Below, one piece after another: positions 1-64,000 of a DNA stretch of 64,000 bases. Origin of the DNA: Amorphochlora amoebiformis (taxonomy: Eukaryota; Cercozoa; Chlorarachniophyceae); NCBI GenBank assembly GCA_054601695.1, contig BAAHQB010000181.1:186001-250000 (forward strand). Direction: 5' to 3'. The position numbers were made by a program, and so were the translations under genes. Position 1 is the stretch's first letter. Every line of letters begins with the position of its first letter. A model generated the notes under the pieces. That model was not told where the DNA came from. It did no database searches and saw only the letters and a program-made list of their open reading frames with translations.

Positions 1-240
1 GGGGGTATTTTTTGAGAGGGGGAAGGATTTTTTTTATTTTCTTCGTTTTTGTCGGCAGGCTGGGGGATGGGAAGGGACGGGTTTAGGTGTTTTTGGGGGG
101 GGGTTGGGGTTGAGTTTTGTTTTTCGGGGGGGGGAGGGGGGGGGGGGGGGAGGAGAAGGAGGAGGGCGAGTTGGTATTGGGCTGGGGCGGAAGTTGAGAT
201 CTGAGGAGGTGTTGAATATGTGGGTGTAGAATATATGTCA
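1..240. other. G-rich low-complexity segment
   Basis: This stretch is dominated by runs of G (for example around 95-150) with scattered T and A. I see no exon with splice sites and no reading frame that looks protein-coding. It may be a degenerate telomere-like or purine-rich repeat; nothing more can be supported. Confidence 0.5.
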
Positions 241-264
241 AAGAGTATATATTTAATATAAATG

Positions 265-295
<31 letters not shown>

Positions 296-560
296 AAATA
301 TATATATCTACATTTTATTTACATAAATATATTATATATACATATATATTATATATATATATAAATATATTATGTATATATTATATTTATATATATATTA
401 TATATGTATGTGTATATACACATATGTATATATATATATAAATACATATATACATATATACACATATATATATATACATATATATATACATATACATGTA
501 TAAACAGTCATACCTTTCCGATCCCGTACGCTACAACATCGACCTCAATCCTAGAATTAG
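241..560. repeat. (TA)n-rich microsatellite sequence
   Basis: Alternating TA with sporadic C or G interruptions. No splice-bounded coding segment was seen. The reading frame across it is a repeat translation (YIYI). Confidence 0.85.
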
Positions 561-564
561 GCTT

Positions 565-1610
565 ACTTAGGGTTAGGGTTAGCGTTAGGGTTAGGGTTAG
601 GGTTAGGGCTAGGGTTAGGGTTAGGTTAGGGTTAGGGTTAGGGTTAAAAGATATGGTTATGTGATACCTTCCTCCTGTTTTTACATCTTCCGTTTGCTCC
701 CTAAGAGTTTGGGATAGGGTTAGGGTTAGGGTTTGAGTTATGGACCTTTAGGGTTGCGGTTAGTTAGGGTTAGGGTTAGGGTTAGGGTTAGGGTTAGGGT
801 TAGGGTTAGGGTTAAATGTATGATTGAAGTGAGACCTCCCTCCTGACTTCAAGTCTTCCGTTTGCTTCGGGCTAGGGTTAGGGTTAGGGTTAGGGTTAGG
901 GTTGGAGGTGGGGTTGGGATACTATGACAACGTTTAGGGTTAGGGCCAGGGTTAGGGCTAGGGTTAGGGTTAGGGTTAGGGTTAGGGTTACGGAGATTGG
1001 GTAAGCCGACGGACAGTTTCGGTGAGATGAGCTGGGCGGAGGGTTAGGTTATAGTTATGTATATATACATATTAGTATTATCTATGTACTTACATATACA
1101 TTTTGCGTAGAAGTAAAATCGTCAGGGTTAGGGTTAGGGTTAGGGTTAGGGTTAGGGTTAGGGTTAGGTTAGGGTTAGAATCAGGGTTGGTTAGGGTCAG
1201 ATTATTAAACATGCCGTAGCCCGAGGGATTTTAATTTCTCCACATTGTAATTAGGGATAGGGTTAGGGTTGGTTAGGGTTAGGGTTGGTTAGGGTTTGGG
1301 TTAGGGTTAGGGTTAGGATCAGATTATTCAGCATGTCTTAGTCCGGGGACTATTGACTCGGTTAGTGTTCGTTAGGGTTAGGGTTAGGGTTAGGGTTAGG
1401 GTTAGGGTTAGGATCAGATTATTCAGCATGTCTTAGTCCGGGGACCATTGACTCGGTTAGTGTTCGTTAGGGTTAGGGTTAGGGTTAGGGTTAGGGTTAG
1501 GGTTAGGATCAGATTATTCAGCATGTCTTAGTCCGGGGACCATTGACTCGGTTAGTGTTCGTTAGGGTTAGGGTTAGGGTTAGGGATAGGGTTAGGGTTA
1601 GGGTTAGGGT
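565..1610 (+). repeat. Interstitial telomere-type repeat blocks (TTAGGG)n, G-rich on plus strand
   Basis: Several blocks of tandem TTAGGG with single-base variants (TTAGGT, CTAGGG, TAGCG) are separated by short unique spacers such as 660-715 and 990-1120. The array is imperfect and interrupted, so it is interstitial rather than a chromosome end. It lies on the 3' side of minus-strand gene D, so in gene D's sense direction the repeat reads CCCTAA, matching the C-rich sense polarity of most intronic blocks in genes A and B. Confidence 0.9.
1198..1600 (+). repeat. Telomere-associated dispersed element, tandem copies
   Basis: Three near-identical units at about 1317, 1413 and 1508 contain GATCAGATTATTCAGCATGT followed by CTTAGTCCGGGGAC and ATTGACTCGGTTAGTGTTCG. 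A more diverged copy lies near 1198 (ATTATTAAACATGCCGTAGC). They alternate with short (TTAGGG)n runs, giving a higher-order unit of about 96 bp. The same element occurs near 4119, 31987 and 32585, and reversed near 9296, always next to telomere-type repeats. Confidence 0.85.
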
Positions 1611-1992
1611 TTTTGCCGTTCAATGAGACGAGAAGGGCCGAATTTTGGAGAGACTTTCTAAGTATGTGAATGTTATATATGGTTGTTAACATGTGTATGT
1701 GAATGTTATATATGGTTGTTAACATATGTATGCCTAATGTTACATGCTGGTGAACATATGTATGCATAATGTTACAGATACATACATATATTTTTTTATA
1801 TAAATATACTATATATATATGTATATTCGGTATGTAATGATACATATGCCCTTTATAGATGAAAGAGAATATCTGTATATATTATATATGTATATATATA
1901 TATGTTTTTATAGATACATAAATATATCTATTCTTATATGCACATATATAGGATGGAGTAGGGTAGTCATTAATCAGAGTCTTTAGTAGAAA

Positions 1993-4326
<2,334 letters not shown>

Positions 4327-4339
4327 ATGCTTCGAATGT

Positions 4340-4555
4340 TGTATATAGGTGTTTGCGTGTTTATGCGCACCCTTTGACTGTTGTATATATGTGTTTATGT
4401 GTTTGTTTTGTGTGTGTGTGTATATGTCGGGGTCTTTTTGGAGATATTGTTTGGATATGTATAGAAATATTGTTGGAATATTTGTGTACATGTGTGTGTA
4501 TATGGGTATGTGTATGTATATATATATATATATATGTATATATTTATATATAATA

Positions 4556-4590
<35 letters not shown>

Positions 4591-5118
4591 TTATACATAT
4601 ATATATATATATAAATACATACACTATATATATATATATAAATTAATAATATATATATGTAAATATAAATATATATATATATATATATAATATATATATA
4701 TATATATAATGTATATATATATATATATATATTTGTATAATATAAATAAATGTAAATTTGCATGTACACACGTACACACACACACACACAAAATACACAT
4801 CATATTTACATACGTATGTATGTACACATGTATGCATGCATATGTACACATATATATAAACATACACACACACACATACACATATACACACACACATATA
4901 TATATATGTGTATATGTATCACGCATACACACGTACATTTGTGTGTGTACACACATCAACACATGCACACATTTCATACATACCACATCATATATATATA
5001 CATATACAAATACACATATATATACATATATATATATATACATATAAATACATACACATATATAATATATGGATCCATGTACACACGCACACACGCATTC
5101 ATGCACACACACATACAC

Positions 5119-5151
<33 letters not shown>

Positions 5152-5157
5152 TATATA

Positions 5158-5231
<74 letters not shown>

Positions 5232-5476
5232 ATATATCTATAAGTGTGACCCATATATGCATATATGTTGATCTATACACGTCTATTGCGAATTAATTAT
5301 ATAGATTTACAAATACACACCCACACACACATATGTATACAAAAATATATCCCATACGTATTAGGCAACATACATGCATAAATATAAACATATAAATACA
5401 TATTTGTGGGTATAATATACAATATATATATATATATATATATTATATAATTATATATATATATATATATATATAA

Positions 5477-5522
<46 letters not shown>

Positions 5523-5585
5523 TATGTATATGTATATATACATATTTAAATATAATGTATATCTATATATACATATCGAAACAAA
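4340..5585. repeat. TA, TG/CA and TACA microsatellite region
   Basis: Long (TA)n runs mixed with (CA)n, for example 4775-5180, where ACACAC/ATACAC tracts dominate the plus strand. No splice-bounded coding exon was found on either strand. It separates the first recognised exon of gene D from the upstream region of gene A. Confidence 0.8.
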
Positions 5586-5589
5586 TCCA

Positions 5590-6087
5590 AACCCTCTCTC
5601 ACACACACATAAAAAAGAGGATAGTCGACTAATTATGCCATGCCTCTGCACCCAATGGTGGAATGAGAGCCTTCCGGACGGGGTGACGAGAGAACCAAAA
5701 AGGGGAAAAGAGAGAAAGAGAGAGAGAGCGGAAGAGCGAGAGAAAGAGAAAAAGGGCGAAGAGAGAGGGAGAGCGAATCTTTTCAGTGGTATACTCTTTT
5801 TTTCTTTCGCTCGGACGCAATGGCGTACTGGTCCGGAGGATAAAGGGGGTCACCTTGCTCGAGGTCACGATGTCACGCACTTGTGTCACAACCTTAATGA
5901 TACTCTATCGTGATCTCACGAGATGTCACGTATTATATTTCGAAATGTTGTGCGGTGTCACGCTCAAGAAAGCTCGGCCGAAAAGTCTTTCCAATTAAAT
6001 AAATATCTCGGCAGATCTTCCAGTGGCCCAGTCTGGCACCTCGAGGCTGCCACGAGCCCCCGGTATATTCTCTTCGTCCCGGAAGCA
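5590..6087. promoter_or_regulatory. Upstream region of gene A with GTCAC/GTGAC pentamer cluster
   Basis: Unlike its surroundings this is non-repetitive apart from a purine tract (about 5700-5780, GAGA-rich). GTCAC or GTGAC occurs at about 5682, 5849, 5865, 5872, 5885, 5924 and 5957, several followed by G. The same pentamer clusters upstream of gene C/E (62398-62520). Transcription start signals cannot be fixed by eye. Inference: this is the gene A promoter and 5' UTR, possibly shared with the divergent gene D. Confidence 0.45.
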
Positions 6088-12673
<6,586 letters not shown>

Positions 12674-12685
12674 TCAACACTCAGA

Positions 12686-12864
12686 CTCAGACACTCAGAG
12701 AGAAGGGAGAGAGAGGAGAGAAGGAGAGAGAGAGAGAAGTGGAGAGAGAGAGAGAGAAATGGAGAGAGAGAGAAAGGGAGAGAGAGAAAGGGAGATAGAG
12801 AAGGAAGAGAGAAGAGAGAAGGAAGAGAGAGAAGAGAAGGTGTGAGATAGAAGGGGGAGAAGGG

Positions 12865-12905
<41 letters not shown>

Positions 12906-13120
12906 GGAGAGAGAGAGGAAGAGGGAGGAGAGAAGGAGAAAGAGAGGAGAGAAGGAGAGAGAGAGAGAGAGGGAGAGAGAAGAGAGAGTAGAGGAGAGGG
13001 AGAGAGAGGGAGAGAGAAGAGAGAGTAGAGGAGAGGGGAAGAAAGAGCGAAGGCGGAGATAGGGGAGAGAGAGAGAAAAGTCTTGGAGAGAGAGAGAGAG
13101 AAAGATAGAGATAGAAAGCA
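12686..13120 (+). repeat. Polypurine (GA-rich) tract downstream of gene A
   Basis: Immediately after the gene A stop the plus strand becomes almost pure purine (GAGAGAG, GGAGA, GAAGGAG) for about 430 nt. No coding signal is visible; the minus frame is a Ser/Leu repeat translation. Confidence 0.9.
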
Positions 13121-13129
13121 TCCCTCAGT

Positions 13130-13625
13130 TACCTACAAAGTACCATTAAAACCACCCTAAACATCAACTAAAACACCTCAAAAGGCCCATCTACAACGAC
13201 TGTGCACAACCTAAAAAAGCAACATTAAACCTCTAAAACAGCTTCTGAACAACTCAAAAGAATCCCTAAACAGCCTCTAAACAGCCTCTAAACAGCCTAA
13301 ACAACAGCCTATCCGAACAGCCTATCCGAACAGCCTATCCAAACAACCTATCCGAACAGCCTATCCGAACAGCCTCTAAAAACCCTCTAATATGGAGACC
13401 ATCCAAAAAAAACAGCTTCTGAACAGCGTCGAATCATTTCTAAACAACCTCTGAACACACCATCTCAACAACAACAACATCTGAACACAACATGTAAAGA
13501 ACATTTGAACCCTACAGCTAAACGACCTCTGAACAACCTCCGAATAGCCTATAAACGATCTCTGAACAGTCTCTGAACAGCCTTAAGAGCCTTCAAAACA
13601 ACCCTAAATAACATGTGCGTGAGCT
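13130..13625 (+). repeat. Degenerate AACAGCCT minisatellite
   Basis: Units of about 14-16 nt such as GAACAGCCTATCC and CTCTAAACAGCCT recur, most regularly at 13265-13380. This fills most of the spacer between gene A and the first recognised exon of gene B. No initiating exon for gene B could be confirmed in it. Confidence 0.75.
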
Positions 13626-13829
13626 CTGAGCTCTGAGCGGAATCTAATTTAGGCGATTCTAGCTCCGAGCTAATGCAAAGCCGAAGATTAGTATATATGA
13701 TACGTATCTTATGCCATATTATACAGAATATTGTATGTATATATATATATACGTACATATATATATATATATATATACATATTTGTATATATATATATAT
13801 ATATATATTTATATAATATATGTATATAG

Positions 13830-54610
<40,781 letters not shown>

Positions 54611-55207
54611 GAACCTCAATCATTCAGTTCATCTACTTTACAATACCATATCCTGCGATCTACTAGATCTAGGCGATTAACTAGGTTAATGGCCGCAGTG
54701 CCAGGCTCCGGTCGTGCAAGGAATAGACATAAATGCTTGTTACGCAACCACTGCCAGGCTGGGCGCACTTTAAAATGCATATGTCAACATATAATTAATA
54801 GGCTTGAGTTATACATTACATACTAGATGTAACATAGTACCTAGAGTACGCTAGTACGCCGCATGGTCACAGTCTAGACAGTGTGGATTTCAGTGTCTAA
54901 CAAGTCTAAATCTAGAAATATACTAGATATAACACTAGATAAGTTACAGCTCCTAGAGGTCCTGGTTATTTCGAGTTCACAAATTCACCCCAACTAAGAA
55001 CTACTAGAACTAGAGTATCTAGAGTATATCCGTACTCTAGGTACTTTGCCTATGACCAAATGCTAGAAATGACCAAATGCTAGAAATGATAGTACTAGTA
55101 GTACTACTAGACAGACTAGTATATTATGAGTATATTTCTAGTATCTAGACGGATTCAATATCATAGAGGTACACTTCTAGAAATTAGCGCGAAAGCGATA
55201 CGGTAGG
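54611..55207. other. Convergent 3' spacer rich in CTAG
   Basis: This is non-repetitive sequence between the stops of gene B (plus) and gene C (minus), with no TA tract or telomere-type block. CTAG occurs about 25-30 times in roughly 600 bp (for example ACTAGATCTAGG, CTAGTACTACTAGACAGACTAG), often within AGTACTAG-like palindromes. It must carry both genes' 3' UTR and polyadenylation signals; no clear AATAAA was seen on the plus strand. No coding potential is apparent. Confidence 0.6.
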
Positions 55208-62297
<7,090 letters not shown>

Positions 62298-62544
62298 ATC
62301 GGGCCCACGGCCTCTCTCCCTTGCGGGGCAGATCCGAGAGCAAACAGCCCAAGCGTTGTTTCCCTCCGAGCTCCCGAGACCCGTAAGGATGTGAAGTATG
62401 TCACTCTTGATGACATAAGTGAAGAGCTATGTCACCCAAGGTGACCAGTTGTGCCTGTCATCCAGAGTGACTTGTAGAATGGCATATGGATTGAGCCGGC
62501 CGTGTCACACGGAGTGACATCCGGTGCGACGTAGGGGGGTCTTG
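62298..62544. promoter_or_regulatory. Head-to-head spacer of genes C and E with GTCAC/GTGAC cluster
   Basis: This 247-bp non-repetitive spacer separates the gene C start (minus) from the tentative gene E start (plus). GTCAC or its complement GTGAC appears at about 62399, 62431, 62441, 62467, 62505 and 62515, including TGTCACACGGAGTGACA, which is an inverted pair. The same pentamer clusters upstream of gene A. Inference: a bidirectional promoter with a recurrent factor site. Confidence 0.5.
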
Positions 62545-63010
62545 ATGCTCGAGCTTTGGCACTCACGTCTGGAAGCCGTTGCGCTAGCGCAAGTGGCGAT
62601 CAGCTTACTAGGGAACATTGGGGTGGTACGTATCTTTCGAATTGGGTTGGTAGAAATGTGGGGGGGGGTCGCGTTGCGGAGAGATGTTGGTTATGGGTCG
62701 GAGGTGATGACGTGGGGTATGTGATTGTGTAGCCGTCCGGAACGAATGTGGCCATTGGCATGTTCACGTATCTCAACTGTCGTAAGGAAGATGATCAAGA
62801 CATGATGGTCACCGCGGGAATACACGCCGGATCAGGTTATTCTGCTGTGATCCATATTCTACCGCGATAGTGCGGATTTATATTCCGTGGGGGTTAGATT
62901 TCACCGCACAAGTGTACAGTTTCATGAGCTTTAAACTTCAGATATGGGAGCTATTTTTCGGAGTGTTAACTTTCTTTCTGTGCACGTATAACCCTGATCG
63001 GAAACCGTAG
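62545..63010 (+). CDS. Gene E (tentative): small hydrophobic protein, three exons
   Basis: Candidate exons 62545-62625 (MLELWHSRLEAVALAQVAIS..), 62733-62781 (PSGTNVAIGMFTYLNC) and 62913-63010 (YSFMSFKLQIWELFFGVLTF.. ending DRKP then TAG). Donors are gtacgt and gtaagg, acceptors GTGTAG and CACAAG; both junctions keep frame, total 75 aa. Introns of 107 and 131 nt are ordinary and repeat-free. LQIWELFFGVLTFFLC could be a membrane segment. No family is recognised, so this rests only on splice signals, phase and position next to the spacer above; it could be chance. Confidence 0.35.
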
Positions 63011-63380
63011 AAAAAGGCCATACACACGTTCAAGAGGACAGCTTAGAAAGTGTCTCCAGTGGTGTCACGCACACGCGCAAGTTTCCACGCCCGTCAATAT
63101 TCCCCGTGCCGTGATAAATTGAATTGAGGTGTTGATTTTTCTTCGCAGTACTGGCGGATATTATTATTCTGTGTCTTCACGGCGGGGAGTGGAGCTCAGC
63201 AGGCCATGAAGTTGCGTTTGGGATGAGGTCATAGACCGTTTTTTGGCGTGTGGGCGCTGCTTTTCCAGGAGTGTAGATGCATGTTTCAGTATTGTATGTC
63301 GAAAATACGTTTTTGTTCGTGTGTGTGTGTGTGTGTGTGTGTTTGTGTGGTGTGAAGGGCATGTGTAGATATGTATATTG
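63011..63380. other. Non-repetitive sequence, no gene recognised
   Basis: Mixed-composition sequence with one GTCAC (63064) and a (GT)n run at 63318-63350. I found no convincing exon on either strand. Confidence 0.5.

Positions 63381-64000
<620 letters not shown>

Noticed and set aside
565-1610. True chromosome end (telomere)
   Set aside because: Repeats are degenerate, interrupted by unique sequence and the dispersed element, and similar blocks recur throughout introns, so they are interstitial.
12687-13121. 144-aa minus-strand Ser/Leu-rich frame
   Set aside because: Translation of the complement of a polypurine tract, with no splice sites or homology.

Overview
This is nuclear DNA of a protist-like eukaryote, species not identifiable from the window. 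Genes are broken into dozens of very small exons (12-143 nt in the largest gene) joined by canonical GT-AG introns. The introns consist almost entirely of (TA)n microsatellite plus interstitial telomere-type repeats (TTAGGG/CCCTAA). A CCDC61/VFL3 orthologue implies an organism that builds basal bodies or centrioles at some stage. Nearly all long uninterrupted reading frames here are repeat translations (IYIYIY from [10 protein letters not shown] from CCCTAA, SLSL from CT); the real genes appear only when short exons are joined by phase and homology.

Layout. (1) 1-4330: telomere-repeat blocks, a dispersed roughly 70-110 bp element linked to them, and a small minus-strand gene (gene D, 1993-4326). 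(2) 5590-6087: upstream region of gene A with a cluster of GTCAC pentamers. (3) 6088-12673, plus: gene A, 12 exons, 233 aa, a CW-type zinc-finger protein. (4) 12674-13829: purine tract and minisatellite. (5) 13830-54610, plus: gene B, at least 74 recognised exons over 41 kb, about 1,390 codons. It is a CHD-type chromatin remodeller (tandem chromodomains, SNF2 ATPase, CHD6-9-like segment after the helicase) with an unusual C-terminal block of PHD/extended-PHD zinc fingers; the initiating exon was not found. (6) 54611-55207: CTAG-rich spacer between convergent 3' ends. (7) 55208-62297, minus: gene C, CCDC61/VFL3, 10 exons, 549 aa. (8) 62298-62544: short head-to-head spacer, again with GTCAC/GTGAC pentamers. 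(9) 62545-63010, plus: tentative three-exon small hydrophobic protein (gene E). (10) 63011-64000: unassigned sequence, then TA repeats.

The main discovery is structural. Many exons are accompanied by partial copies of themselves embedded in the flanking TA repeats. Copies upstream of the intact exon keep the splice acceptor and 5' part and stop at an internal AT/TA dinucleotide; copies downstream keep the 3' part and splice donor and begin at an AT/TA. More than 50 such fragments occur in four genes on both strands, with up to seven for one exon. This points to recurrent microhomology-driven duplication between (TA)n tracts and AT/TA steps inside exons. In one place duplication of an AAG|GT site appears to have created a new intron. 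Telomere-type repeats also supply polypyrimidine tracts and AG acceptors, and in a few cases GT donors. Genes A and B encode histone-reading and nucleosome-remodelling proteins, so they plausibly share chromatin functions; C is a basal-body protein.
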